From NCBI RefSeq assembly GCF_900113435.1, contig NZ_FOPG01000003.1:496001-560000 (forward strand): DNA of 64,000 bases. Reading direction: 5' to 3'. The position numbers and the translations under genes are program-made. The notes under the pieces are model-generated. The model made no database searches. It worked only from the letters and a program-made list of their open reading frames with translations, and was not told the origin of the DNA. This DNA comes from Sulfitobacter dubius (GTDB lineage Bacteria > Pseudomonadota > Alphaproteobacteria > Rhodobacterales > Rhodobacteraceae). Of this stretch, positions 46,311-55,008 are shown piece by piece; within the stretch, counting starts at the first letter, position 1, and each line of letters opens with the position of its first letter.

Positions 46311-47408
46311 ATGGGTTTCAAAATGGGCATCGTCGGTCTGCCGAACGTCGGCAAATCGACCCTTTTCAACGCGCTGACCCGCACCGCAGCGGCACAGGCG
46401 GCGAATTTTCCGTTCTGCACGATCGAGCCCAATGTCGGCGAAGTGGCCGTGCCCGACGCGCGGCTCGACACGCTGGCCGAAATCGCCAAGTCGAAAAGCA
46501 TCATCCCTACGCGCATGACCTTTGTCGATATCGCTGGTCTGGTGAAGGGCGCGTCGAAAGGCGAAGGCTTGGGCAATCAGTTCCTCGCCAACATCCGCGA
46601 AGTCGACGCTATCGCCCATGTGCTGCGCTGCTTTGAAGACGGCGATGTCACCCATGTCGAAGGCCGCGTGGACCCGGTGGCGGATGCCGAAACCATCGAC
46701 ACCGAACTGATGCTGGCCGACATTGAAAGCATCGAGAAACGCTTGCAAAACATCGTGCGTAAAGTGCGCGGCGGCGACAAGGAAGCGGTGCAGCAGGAAC
46801 GTCTGATGCGCATGGCGCTTGAGGCATTGGAGGCTGGCAACCCCGCGCGCGTGGTTGAGGTAGACGAAGATGACGCCAAAGCATGGCGGATGCTGCAACT
46901 GCTGACCACGAAACCGGTGCTCTACGTCTGCAACGTAGGCGAGGCGGAAGCCGCTGAAGGCAACGCGCATTCCGCAAAAGTGGCCGAAATGGCCGCAGCG
47001 CAAGGCAATTCGCATGTCGTAATTTCGGCCCAAATCGAAGAAGAAATCAGCCAGCTAGAGGCCGAAGAGGCCGAGATGTTCCTCGAAGAGATGGGGCTGA
47101 AAGAGGCCGGTCTCGATCGTTTGATCCGTGCTGGCTATGAGCTTTTGCATCTTGAGACCTACTTCACCGTCGGCCCCAAGGAAGCGCGCGCTTGGACGAT
47201 CAAATCCGGCACCTCTGCTCCGAAAGCCGCTGGTGTGATTCACGGCGATTTCGAAAAGGGATTCATCCGGGCCGAAACCATCGCCTATGATGATTTTGTA
47301 TGCCTTGGCGGCGAAGGCCCAGCCAAGGAGGCGGGCAAGATGCGTGCTGAAGGTAAGAGCTATATCGTCAAGGATGGCGACGTGCTGCACTTCCTTTTCA
47401 ACACGTAA
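46311..47408 (+). CDS. ychF: Redox-regulated ATPase YchF (Obg-related)
   Basis: 365 residues. P-loop [14 protein letters not shown] at residues 9-22, [20 protein letters not shown], and NVGE in place of the usual NKxD, which explains ATP rather than GTP preference. The C-terminal TGS domain reads [17 protein letters not shown] ... [12 protein letters not shown]. It associates with ribosomes and limits translation under oxidative stress. Confidence 0.96.
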   Translation: MGFKMGIVGLPNVGKSTLFNALTRTAAAQAANFPFCTIEPNVGEVAVPDARLDTLAEIAKSKSIIPTRMTFVDIAGLVKGASKGEGLGNQFLANIREVDAIAHVLRCFEDGDVTHVEGRVDPVADAETIDTELMLADIESIEKRLQNIVRKVRGGDKEAVQQERLMRMALEALEAGNPARVVEVDEDDAKAWRMLQLLTTKPVLYVCNVGEAEAAEGNAHSAKVAEMAAAQGNSHVVISAQIEEEISQLEAEEAEMFLEEMGLKEAGLDRLIRAGYELLHLETYFTVGPKEARAWTIKSGTSAPKAAGVIHGDFEKGFIRAETIAYDDFVCLGGEGPAKEAGKMRAEGKSYIVKDGDVLHFLFNT

Positions 47409-47458
47409 CAATTGATCTGCAGCGTAGCTTGATCGCGCCGTTCAGTTGACTGGAAAAC

Positions 47459-47494
47459 AAAAAGCCCGACAGCTTGCGCTGCCGGGTTTTTCAA
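47459..47494 (+). terminator. Terminator of ychF
   Basis: Stem AAAAGCCCG...CGGGTTTTT with an inner GCAGC-like extension and poly-T, 50 bases past ychF; symmetric enough to serve the facing small gene too. Confidence 0.75.
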
Positions 47495-47510
47495 TTGGAA
47501 CGTCTTCAGC

Positions 47511-47807
47511 TTATTTGCTGTCGTTGCCCGGACCGAACCCGCCATAGGGATAGCCTTCGCCGGGGCTGCTCATTGCATTACGGCTGCTCATAACGGTGTC
47601 ACCGTTTTTCGCGTTGTCGGCGGTGTTCAGCATAATGTCATTGGCTTTGGTCGACTCGTCTGCATCTTGCATGCGGTCGCTGTTGCCATACACTTCGCCC
47701 GCGTCATTTGAGGTGTTCAGAAAGAGGTCGTTGTAGCGAGTGGAGTTATCCGCAACGGCTGCGGTGGAGATCAAAGCGGCGGCGGCTGTTGTTAAGATAA
47801 GTTTCAT
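47511..47807 (-). CDS. Small exported Asn/Asp-rich protein
   Basis: 98 residues. Signal peptide MKLILTTAAAALISTAAVADN. The mature chain is polar, cysteine-free and partly repeated: NDLFLNTSNDAG and NDIMLNTADNAKNG. A Gly/Pro C-terminus (GEGYPYGGFGPGND) ends it. GGAACA lies upstream. Unknown family; in style it resembles the pair at 38 kb (small soluble exported proteins). Confidence 0.7.
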   Translation of the reverse strand: MKLILTTAAAALISTAAVADNSTRYNDLFLNTSNDAGEVYGNSDRMQDADESTKANDIMLNTADNAKNGDTVMSSRNAMSSPGEGYPYGGFGPGNDSK

Positions 47808-48240
47808 AATGTGTTCCTTCGGGTTTCTCTAAGATCGCGTCATTGCGATGTCATTGTTTGTGGTGAAGTAACGGCACAGGGAGCGAGAAAGTTTCGGCAC
47901 TGCGGCAAGGTTGCCGACGTTCGAGGGAGATTGCTGCGCGTGAACGGTAGGGGGTATCAAATTTATCGTTTTATAACAGTGTTTTATTTTCGGGCTCTCA
48001 TGATTTCACAAGTCATTCACGCTCCCGTGTGAGATGCTACAGAGGGTGCTGAGAAGGAGAATAAACGGCGGTTTGATGGAGGGTCGATCGCATTCCCTCT
48101 GTGGTGCAACGCTCGAGTTTCTAGGGATAGGCGTTCGCAAGCCACGACCCACTGGCCAGATGAAATTAGATGCAGAAAATGCAAATTTTCTGGCCAATTT
48201 CGCCTTGTCACTCGGACGGGACCTGTCTAAACGGGTCGGC
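47808..48240. other. Intergenic region before tRNA-Ser (433 bp)
   Basis: No supported coding frame. It is more AT-rich than average and holds the promoters of the leftward small exported protein and of tRNA-Ser. Short frames (48034-48279 and others) lack ribosome sites and overlap the tRNA. Confidence 0.5.
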
Positions 48241-48330
48241 GGAGACGTGGCCGAGTGGTCGAAGGCGCTCCCCTGCTAAGGGAGTAGGCCCGGAAGGGTC
48301 TCGAGGGTTCGAATCCCTTCGTCTCCGCCA
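48241..48330 (+). tRNA. tRNA-Ser (anticodon GCT)
   Basis: 90 bases including encoded CCA. The acceptor arms GGAGACG/CGTCTCC pair fully, the anticodon arm CTCCC-CTGCTAA-GGGAG gives anticodon GCT, there is a long variable arm (GGCCCGGAAGGGTCT-like), and the T arm is GAGGGTTCGAATCCCTT. All features fit a class II tRNA-Ser reading AGC/AGU. Confidence 0.97.
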
Positions 48331-48499
48331 CTGCGCCTTGCTTTTTTAATAAAATTTAGAATAGTTACGCGCTTTATCCGCCCAAAAGCCCGCCAACCCT
48401 GTAATGTTGATTGTCTGCGTTAGATTGAGCCTCATGGCGATGAAACCCATTCACCAGCTTCGCATCCTCAGATCATTGTTACCACGGCTTCTCTACAAC

Positions 48500-49711
48500 T
48501 CATAGATACCGACGAATAAGCTCACAGCGGTGCTCAAAAACCGTTTCTTCGTCATAGGTTGATCCAGCCACCGCCGCTTCTCGGGCCAACTGGGCTAGTT
48601 TCTGTCGATCATTATCAAGGGTCATTATATTCCGGGCTAACTCCGCTGTATCCCCCATGCCAGACAACAAGCCACCGCCCTCTGCTGAGATAAGATCGCG
48701 CGCAAAAGCTCCCTCATAGCCGACAATTGGCGCGGCTGAGGCGAGTGCCTCGATTAAGCTGCGGGGTGATTCAGGAGTTTTGTGGCAGAACATAACGATA
48801 TGAGCATCTCGTAAGCATTTTAGCACTTCGGAACGATCGTCTGTGAAGCCGGGCAGTTTGACGCGATCCTGCAAGCCCGCTTCGGTCACCTGAGCACGCA
48901 TCTCTTCCAGATCGGGGCCATCACCAAGCCAGCTTGCCTGAAAATCCATGTCCGCAGCGGCGAGGTTTTTTATGACTGTGATCCAGTCCAGCGACCCTTT
49001 CATGGCATCGGCCCGGCCGACATAAGCGATCTTGAGAGGGCCTTTCACTAAAGATGCGAGCTTTTCATCTAGTGCTTGGGCATCAATGTGATCAGATTTT
49101 GGTATATGAATGTCGTGAACAATCTGCGGGTTGCGGCAATAGGGCGCATAGGTGTCATAGGTCTCCTTGCCATGGAACAGCCCTAACGAAGATCGCCTAA
49201 TCAGATGTTTTTCCAAGGCGAACATCGGACGGTGGGTTGCGCGCGCACGCAACCGCTGGCGCCAGTTTCCAACGTGAGCCGTGCGGCGGACAACTTCCGA
49301 TTCCACCCGGTCCGTCCAGATGGCATATGGCTTGCCCATCTTATGGGCGAGGTGACATGACACCGATCCCCAATCCCCGAATAGCCCCCCGATGGAGAAC
49401 GAAAGATAATCTGCCTTTTTGATCTGCTCTTGGATAAGGCGCGCCGTGGATGGAAGATGCTGGAAAAACCTATCGGGTCGATAGGCGGTGGGGAGGGGAA
49501 TAACGTTAATACGCTCTAAATTCGGACCAACCGTGCTTATAGGGCGCCAACTGGGGGGGGGCATCCCGGTTAGCACGGGCATCATGACCGATACGGTCTC
49601 AAAATTTTCGGCCCATAATCGCAGGCCGTTACAAGCTTGATTTTCCTGAAGGAAACCTTGGGAGGAGGCGTAGAGGGGAACCGGTGCATAAATAAGCAGG
49701 TTCTCTGGCAT
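48500..49711 (-). CDS. Glycosyltransferase family 4-like protein
   Basis: 403 residues with a two-domain GT-B look. The C-terminal half has LKIAYVGRADAMKGSLDWI, SWLGDGPDLEEMRAQV, VKLPGFTDDRSEVLKCLRDAHIVMFCHKTPESPRSLIEALASAAPIVGYEG, the E-x7-E nucleotide-sugar motif of GT4. Base composition is visibly less GC-rich than the flanking genes. It is next to tRNA-Ser, so transfer is likely. It probably decorates surface polysaccharide; sugar and acceptor unknown. Confidence 0.82.
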   Translation of the reverse strand: MPENLLIYAPVPLYASSQGFLQENQACNGLRLWAENFETVSVMMPVLTGMPPPSWRPISTVGPNLERINVIPLPTAYRPDRFFQHLPSTARLIQEQIKKADYLSFSIGGLFGDWGSVSCHLAHKMGKPYAIWTDRVESEVVRRTAHVGNWRQRLRARATHRPMFALEKHLIRRSSLGLFHGKETYDTYAPYCRNPQIVHDIHIPKSDHIDAQALDEKLASLVKGPLKIAYVGRADAMKGSLDWITVIKNLAAADMDFQASWLGDGPDLEEMRAQVTEAGLQDRVKLPGFTDDRSEVLKCLRDAHIVMFCHKTPESPRSLIEALASAAPIVGYEGAFARDLISAEGGGLLSGMGDTAELARNIMTLDNDRQKLAQLAREAAVAGSTYDEETVFEHRCELIRRYL

Positions 49712-50502
49712 AGGCTGCTTATATCCTTTGTCGTTAAATAGGATTGTGGCAGGGCGGGCCTTAAAAAGCCTGATAACCTAAAATATGGGGGTGAAAAGAG
49801 TTCCGATATTTTTGCATCTTCATCTAACGCTGTCCAGAGAGCACAGCATTGTTTGGTGTCAGCCAAATGGCAAGCTCTTGCCTTGGAGATAAACTTTTCA
49901 GTGCTTGCCATGAAGAACCCGTCGGCGCTGCCAGACAGCCGAGGTCGTTTACCCACCGTACGCTCGTATCGCAAAGATTACACAAACGCGCGGCATGGTT
50001 TTGGTCATCCTCCGCTGTATTCTCGGCAGAATTTTTGACGAGGACTAACCCATTCGGGGGGCAAATCTTGGCAGTAGGGGCATGTGAATGCCCCGACGCC
50101 ATGCGAAAGGGAGGTTCTGAATGTTGGTTAACGTTAGAGATTGGTCTCGTATCCTTCATAATTGCATCTTTTCGGATGCCGATCAGTCGCTTTGTGCAAG
50201 GGCATGGCAGTACAGAGAGGAAAGCCGCCTCTGGGCTATCTAGGTGATGGTTTTCACCCCCTCTCATTGCGAGCATAGCTTTCGTCATCATCGAACCATG
50301 TTGCGTCTGAAGATGCGCCATCATGGCGAAAATCCCGGGTAGAGCGGCACATCATATCGTTCACAGAAATCCAATTACCAACTGCTTGGGAATTAGCGCT
50401 GCAGAGCAGTTGCATGCAGATGCATTCGGGTTCAGTTTGCCGGCAACGCCGCAGGCGGCCGGAATAACCGTGCCGCTGGCCTTACCTTAACAAAGGACAG
50501 CT
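49712..50502. other. Unassigned AT-richer stretch (791 bp)
   Basis: Lies between the leftward glycosyltransferase and rightward ggt. Two long overlapping frames exist (leftward 49824-50324, 166 residues; rightward 49849-50247, 132 residues). Neither has a good ribosome site, recognisable family or typical codon bias; the leftward one is the better candidate. It may be the remains of a transferred segment. No transposase, repeat or RNA gene was recognised. Confidence 0.4.
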
Positions 50503-52089
50503 ATGCTTCGTCACGATCCAATCTACCCGTCCCACCGTTCCCCCGTGGTTGCCGATAATGTTGTCGCGACCTCACAACCGCTGGCCACGCAGGCTGGGCT
50601 TTTGATGATGCAGCAGGGGGGGAATGCGGTGGATGCGGCGATCGCAACTGCCGCGGCGCTAACGGTGGTGGAACCGACGGGCAACGGGCTGGGTTCCGAC
50701 GCTTTTTGCATTCTGTGGGATGGAAAGGAGCTGCACGGGCTTAACGCTTCGGGCCGCGCTCCGGCGGCTTGGTCACCCGAGCGGTTCCCCGATGGCATGA
50801 TTGAGCATGGTTGGGACAGTGTCACCGTTCCCGGTGCGGTCAGCGCTTGGGTCGAACTGATGGAGAAATTCGGCAAGCTTGATCTGGCGACGGTGTTGGC
50901 CCCGGCGATCCGCTACGCTGAGGAAGGCTTCCTCGTTTCGCCCACGATTGCCACGCTCTGGGCGCGCGGTGCCGAGGTTCTGGGCAAGCAGCCGGGCTTT
51001 GCTGAGACGTTCCTGCCCGAAGGTCGCGCCCCGCGTGCAGGTGAGCGGTTCCGTAACCCCGGTGCCGCGCGTACCCTGCGCCTGATTGCCGAAACGAACG
51101 GCCGCGCCTTTTACGAAGGGGAAATCGCCGAGGAAATCGTCGCCCATGCCAAAGCCAACGGCGGCGCGATGACCATGGAGGACTTGGCCGCCAATGCGCC
51201 CGAATGGTGTGGGACAATCAGCCAGAGCTTCGACGACGTGGAACTGCATGAAATCCCGCCAAACGGGCAGGGGATCGCCGCGCTTATGGCTTTGGGCATT
51301 CTAGAGCATAGCGAAATTCGCGACCACGGTCCCGACGATCTCATGTCGGTGCACCTTCAGATCGAGGCGTGCAAGCTCGCCTACAGTGACCTGCATGCCT
51401 ATGTCGCCGATCGTCCGGCGATGACTGAGGTGGATGAAAAGGCGCTGCTCGACCCCGCTTACTTGAAATCCCGTGCGGCACTGATTTCGACCCAAAAAGC
51501 GCAGGATTTCGGGGCAGGGGCGCCTAAAAAGGGCGGTACGGTCTTGATGAGCACGGCCGATGCTTCTGGCATGATGGTCAGCTTTATCCAGTCAAACTAT
51601 GCGGGCTTCGGATCAGGCGTGGTGGTGCCGGGAACGGGCGTGTCGATGCAAAACCGCGGCTTTGGGTTCACCACCGAGGCCGGGCACCAGAACATCGTGG
51701 CAGGCGGCAAGCGCCCCTTCCATACGATCATCCCCGGGTTTGCCATGAAGAACGGCCAGCCGCTGATGGCTTACGGCATGATGGGCGGCCCGATCCAGGC
51801 TCAAGGGCATATGCAATTGCTGCTGCGCACCCAGCTTTGGGGCCAAGACGTACAGGTTGCAGCCGACGCGCCACGCTGGCGGATGCTGTCTGGGCTAGAG
51901 GTCGCTTGCGAACCCGCGATGAAGCCGGAATTGCTGCAAGGGTTGCGTGATCTGGGCCATGTGATCCATGTCGAAGCGCCCGACAATGCCTTTGGATTCG
52001 GCGGCGCGCAACTGGTGCAGCGCTTGCCCGAAGGGGGCTATTCCGCCGGTTCCGATCCGCGCAAGGATGGACAGGCTGCAGGGTTCTAA
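50503..52089 (+). CDS. ggt: Gamma-glutamyltransferase family protein
   Basis: 528 residues. The Ntn nucleophile is T346 in KKGGTVLMSTADASGMMVSF, where the proenzyme would self-cleave. Conserved pieces include QPLATQAGLLMMQQGGNAVDAAIATAAALTVVEPTGNGLGSDAF and MSVHLQIEACKLAYSD. No signal peptide is visible, so it may be a cytoplasmic member acting on glutathione or related gamma-glutamyl compounds or on acylated substrates. AAAGGACAG precedes ATG. Confidence 0.9.
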   Translation: MLRHDPIYPSHRSPVVADNVVATSQPLATQAGLLMMQQGGNAVDAAIATAAALTVVEPTGNGLGSDAFCILWDGKELHGLNASGRAPAAWSPERFPDGMIEHGWDSVTVPGAVSAWVELMEKFGKLDLATVLAPAIRYAEEGFLVSPTIATLWARGAEVLGKQPGFAETFLPEGRAPRAGERFRNPGAARTLRLIAETNGRAFYEGEIAEEIVAHAKANGGAMTMEDLAANAPEWCGTISQSFDDVELHEIPPNGQGIAALMALGILEHSEIRDHGPDDLMSVHLQIEACKLAYSDLHAYVADRPAMTEVDEKALLDPAYLKSRAALISTQKAQDFGAGAPKKGGTVLMSTADASGMMVSFIQSNYAGFGSGVVVPGTGVSMQNRGFGFTTEAGHQNIVAGGKRPFHTIIPGFAMKNGQPLMAYGMMGGPIQAQGHMQLLLRTQLWGQDVQVAADAPRWRMLSGLEVACEPAMKPELLQGLRDLGHVIHVEAPDNAFGFGGAQLVQRLPEGGYSAGSDPRKDGQAAGF

Positions 52090-52114
52090 CCGCGCTATAA
52101 CCTGTAGTAACGTC

Positions 52115-52145
52115 AGGCATGGCCCCAAACGGGCCATGCCTTTTT
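52115..52145. terminator. Bidirectional terminator between ggt and doxX
   Basis: Perfect ten-base stem GGCATGGCCC/GGGCCATGCC with a five-base loop and TTTTT, 25 bases after ggt. The complementary A run on the left is absent, so it works mainly rightward. Confidence 0.85.
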
Positions 52146-52156
52146 CATATCCGGCC

Positions 52157-52546
52157 TCAGCCGTTGTCACGCATCGCGTCGACCGACCAAGGCCCCGGGC
52201 CTGCGGCCGCGAGGTAGAGAAAAGCAAAGCTGTAAAGCGCCACCAGTTCTCCGCCGTTCAGCATCGGGTAGAACCCCTGCGGCATATGCGCGATGAAATA
52301 GGCCGCTGCGGTTAAGCCGCTGAGGATAAAGGCCGACAATCTTGAGAAAAGGCCAACCACCAGCAAAACGCCAAAAACCAGCTCAATGACGCCCGCGATG
52401 CCGCCCATCGACGTGATTGAAACGCCGCTCATCTGGCTGGCTGGAAAGCCGAGGATTTTCGTTGTGCCATGCTGCAGCACCAAAAGCCCCGACATGATGC
52501 GGAGTAGCGACAAGATTTGCAGCCGGTAGGGGGTGAGGAAGGTCAT
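52157..52546 (-). CDS. DoxX family membrane protein
   Basis: 129 residues, four membrane spans. RIMSGLLVLQHGTTKILGFP and GGIAGVIELVFGVLLVVGLFSRLSAFILSGLTAAAYFIAHMP match the DoxX family. Relatives are small quinone-associated or redox membrane proteins; function here unknown. Confidence 0.88.
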   Translation of the reverse strand: MTFLTPYRLQILSLLRIMSGLLVLQHGTTKILGFPASQMSGVSITSMGGIAGVIELVFGVLLVVGLFSRLSAFILSGLTAAAYFIAHMPQGFYPMLNGGELVALYSFAFLYLAAAGPGPWSVDAMRDNG

Positions 52547-52823
52547 GATTTTTCCTTTGTAGTGCTAGGAGTTGCGCAAACTGAGCAAGTATCAATCGCA
52601 GTTGGCGTAAGCCGTCCAGCCTGAAGCGCGGGGAAGGGGGGATTGTCACACATCTGTGATTGAAGATGTCTGTCGCCATCCGTCAAACAGAGCATTCTCG
52701 CCGTGGCGGCAAGATTTCCGAAAAAAATTCGATATTCGTGCCCAATTCCCCTTGCGCACCCCGGACCGCCCAAGTTAAAGAGCCGCTGTCCGGTAGAGTT
52801 ACTCACCAGACAGACATAGGCAT

Positions 52824-52898
52824 TCCGGCGTAGCTCAGCGGTAGAGCAGTTGACTGTTAATCAATTGGTCGTAGGTTCGATCCCTACCGCCGGAGCCA
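52824..52898 (+). tRNA. tRNA-Asn (anticodon GTT), integration target
   Basis: 75 bases with encoded CCA. Acceptor TCCGGCG/CGCCGGA, D arm GCTC-AGCGGTA-GAGC, anticodon loop CTGTTAA giving GTT, T arm GTAGG-TTCGATC-CCTAC. From base 52850 onward it is the left copy of the 50-bp att repeat, so the functional 3' part was supplied by the integrated element. Confidence 0.97.
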
Positions 52899-52899
52899 A
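52850..52899 (+). repeat. attL: left copy of the 50-bp att core
   Basis: Begins TTGACTGTTAATC in the anticodon stem of tRNA-Asn and ends at GGAGCCAA. It is identical over all 50 bases to 62947-62996; the next base on each side differs (G versus C on the left, A versus T on the right). Confidence 0.95.
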
Positions 52900-52930
52900 A
52901 TCTCCCTGTCAAAACAGTGATTTGCGAGCA

Positions 52931-52946
52931 AGCCCCTTCGGGGGCT
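52931..52946 (+). terminator. Hairpin after tRNA-Asn
   Basis: AGCCCC-TTCG-GGGGCT followed by TTCGTCGTTTT, 32 bases beyond the tRNA. It can end tRNA transcription just inside the element. Confidence 0.65.
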
Positions 52947-52963
52947 TTCGTCGTTTTGGGCTC

Positions 52964-52984
52964 GGGGTAACGTTTGGGGTAACG
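52964..52984. repeat. Left pair of putative arm-type integrase sites
   Basis: GGGGTAACG occurs at 52964-52972 and 52976-52984, a 12-bp offset. The complementary pair with the same offset occurs at the right end of the element, so these are candidate integrase or excisionase arm sites. Confidence 0.65.
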
Positions 52985-53000
52985 CCTTTTCGCAATGAAT

Positions 53001-53023
53001 AAACCCGTCAGTTTCCCGACGGG
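53001..53023 (-). terminator. Terminator of the capsid operon
   Basis: Read leftward: CCCGTC-GGGAAACT-GACGGG stem and then TTTATT, 26 bases after the stop of the small HTH gene. It marks the end of the morphogenesis operon. Confidence 0.7.
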
Positions 53024-53048
53024 CTCATGGTCAATGAGTGATGCGCGC

Positions 53049-53300
53049 TCACGCGAGGCGCTTGTGTGTCGCCCCTCGCATGATCGAGTCGCAGCACGCC
53101 CGGGAATAGCCAACGACTTCGCCAATCTGCCGAGCGTTAAGGCCGACGGCCGCAAGCTCGCGGATACGCCGCGCAATCTCGGGTGGGACACGCCGCCGGT
53201 GTCCACTGGCAAGCCCGGCGGCGCGCAATTCCCACGCCACCGCCCGGACGAGCGCCTCTTCAATCGAGAGACGCTCGGCGATCTTCGCATAGACGCTCAT
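53049..53300 (-). CDS. Small HTH protein at the end of the capsid operon
   Basis: 83 residues from ATG 53300, which overlaps the portal stop (ATGA). MSVYAKIAERLSIEEALVRAVAWE is followed by a predicted HTH: PPEIARRIRELAAVGLNARQIGEVVGYSRACCDSIMRGATHKRL. The HTH resembles those of resolvase/terminase-small-subunit type (recognition helix YSRACCDSIMRG). It holds the place where capsid-forming islands carry connector or terminase small subunit genes. DNA binding is inferred; regulator or packaging role undecided. Confidence 0.7.
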   Translation of the reverse strand: MSVYAKIAERLSIEEALVRAVAWELRAAGLASGHRRRVPPEIARRIRELAAVGLNARQIGEVVGYSRACCDSIMRGATHKRLA

Positions 53301-54463
53301 GCCATGCCCTCCCCTTGCGGTGCCTTGGCAAGCGGACTCCACCCTTCCACCTCGCGGACCTCGTCGATCGTGAGTACGCCCGCCTCTAACGCGATCTTAT
53401 GGGCCGCCCACCGGGCAGCGTGATCGCCGCGCAGAAGCCCGGAGAGATCAACGTCGATCTCGTATGTCTCGCGCTCGGTGTCCGTCAGGATCGAGCGGGA
53501 AAGCTCGGTTTCCAACTTCCGCGCCCAATGCGCTAGCGTGCTTTGCGCGAAGTGCCGCAAGAGCGTTTCCGAGTTGGTAAAACTGGCGTGATCGAGGATA
53601 CCGACGAGCGGCGCGGGAACGCCGAAAGCCCGGGCGATCTCTTCGGTCGAGAACCGGCGAGCGGCGAGAATCTCGGCGTCTTCCGGCGAGAGCGTCGGGA
53701 AGGGTTCGAACTTGAGCCCCTCTTCGAGCACGGCAGGCGAGCCCCGGTTCGCGCCGCCGAAGCGATCGAGCCAGTTTTGCTTGAGCCGCTTGGCTGCCGC
53801 TTCCGAAAGATTCTTCTCGTGCATCAGCACGCCGCCCGGTTGCGATGCATTCCGCCAAACGGCCTTACTATGCGCGTCGGTTTCGACGGCGTGCTCGGCG
53901 GCCGCCATAGCCCGGCGCAGCGGCGCAACGCCGATCAAGCCGTCGTCGGTGCGAGCGCGAAGGTGGATCACCTCGCTCGCCAGCAAGCGGCGCGTCGTGC
54001 CCATTGGTGCCGAGAGATCGTCACCCGTGACGTGATAGATCACTCGCCCGGGATTCACGAGTTCGACGCGCACGAGCCCCCAACGGATCGGGCGAAGCTC
54101 GACGACGCGGCCCGCGCGATCGGTGACGACTTCGGCGAGTCCGTTGCCGTGCAAGAGCGCCGAGGCAGCCAGCCATTCCACGAAGTCAGGCCAAGACTGC
54201 CACGGGTTCGGCGCACGCCGCACAAGTCGCGCGAGAGGGTGTGACGGTGCCTCGTGGCGGGTATCGCCCTCGAAGCGATAGACGCGCACCGGCAGGCCCG
54301 CCAACTGGCCCGAGATCACACCGACGCAGGCGGACGTGACGGCGAGCTGCTCCGCGGGATACTTGCCCGACGGCGTGCCAAGCCAATGAGCGCCGAGCGC
54401 CGCGAGCGTCTCGTTGGAGCGCGTCTCGACTTGGCGGCGGCGGAAGAGGTCAGAGAATCCCAT
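53297..54463 (-). CDS. Phage portal protein, HK97 family
   Basis: 388 residues. VTSACVGVISGQLAGLPVRVYR, HPLARLVRRAPNPWQSWPDFVEWLAASALLHGNGLAEV, and FSTEEIARAFGVPAPLVGILDHASFTNSETLLRHFAQSTLAHWARKLE are clear HK97-family portal features; the length is normal. It forms the dodecameric DNA gate of the procapsid. It starts 14 bases inside the protease gene end. Confidence 0.92.
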   Translation of the reverse strand: MGFSDLFRRRQVETRSNETLAALGAHWLGTPSGKYPAEQLAVTSACVGVISGQLAGLPVRVYRFEGDTRHEAPSHPLARLVRRAPNPWQSWPDFVEWLAASALLHGNGLAEVVTDRAGRVVELRPIRWGLVRVELVNPGRVIYHVTGDDLSAPMGTTRRLLASEVIHLRARTDDGLIGVAPLRRAMAAAEHAVETDAHSKAVWRNASQPGGVLMHEKNLSEAAAKRLKQNWLDRFGGANRGSPAVLEEGLKFEPFPTLSPEDAEILAARRFSTEEIARAFGVPAPLVGILDHASFTNSETLLRHFAQSTLAHWARKLETELSRSILTDTERETYEIDVDLSGLLRGDHAARWAAHKIALEAGVLTIDEVREVEGWSPLAKAPQGEGMA

Positions 54464-55007
54464 GATAGCCTCGCAGGTGATCGAGGTACCGCGCGCGGCG
54501 ATCGGTCTCGTCGAATTTATCCAAAGAGCGGCGCGCGACGACGGTTGCCGGGTAAGCCGGGCTCGGGGTGATCGTCACGTCGAGAAGCTTGACTTCGAGA
54601 AGCTCGCGCTTTGCCGGGCTCCCCTTATGCGACCAGCGATCGCGGATCGCGCGGAAGCCGAAGCTCGCGCCGGTGATATCGCCGCGCCCGACGCTTTCCA
54701 GCACGTCGCGTCCGGCCGAAGTATTCGCCACGTCGAGCGAGAAGAACAGGCCCTTTCGGTCTTCCTTGAGGCGCAGCGTTCCGGCCGTGGAGCGCCCGAG
54801 TACGGCCCGCGTGTCATGGTGGAAGAGCGCGAGAACGTCGTCGCCCCGCTTGAGCGAGGCGGCGAAAGCACCGGGTGCAATCGTCTCGACGAAGCCGCCG
54901 AGGTCGTGGCTCGGCGATTTAAAGACGGCGGCGTAGCCTTCGATCCGACCGCCTTCAACGGCACGGAGTTCGAGGGCACGCCGTTCAATGTCGGCGTGCC
55001 CTTCCAT
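54450..55007 (-). CDS. Prohead maturation protease, HK97 family
   Basis: 185 residues from ATG 55007 (MEGHADIERRALELRAVEGGRIEGYAAVF), one base after the capsid gene stop. The herpes-assemblin-like site has the histidine in LALFHHDTRAVLG and the serine in GDITGASFGFRA. It trims the capsid N-terminal domain during assembly. It overlaps the portal gene. Confidence 0.92.
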   Translation of the reverse strand: MEGHADIERRALELRAVEGGRIEGYAAVFKSPSHDLGGFVETIAPGAFAASLKRGDDVLALFHHDTRAVLGRSTAGTLRLKEDRKGLFFSLDVANTSAGRDVLESVGRGDITGASFGFRAIRDRWSHKGSPAKRELLEVKLLDVTITPSPAYPATVVARRSLDKFDETDRRARYLDHLRGYHGIL

Positions 55008-55008
55008 A

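Noticed and set aside
48034-48279. Short rightward frame running into tRNA-Ser
   Set aside because: Overlaps the tRNA and lacks any protein-like feature.
49824-50324. Leftward 166-codon frame upstream of the glycosyltransferase
   Set aside because: No good start signal or family, and an overlapping frame of similar quality lies on the other strand. Kept only as part of the unassigned stretch.
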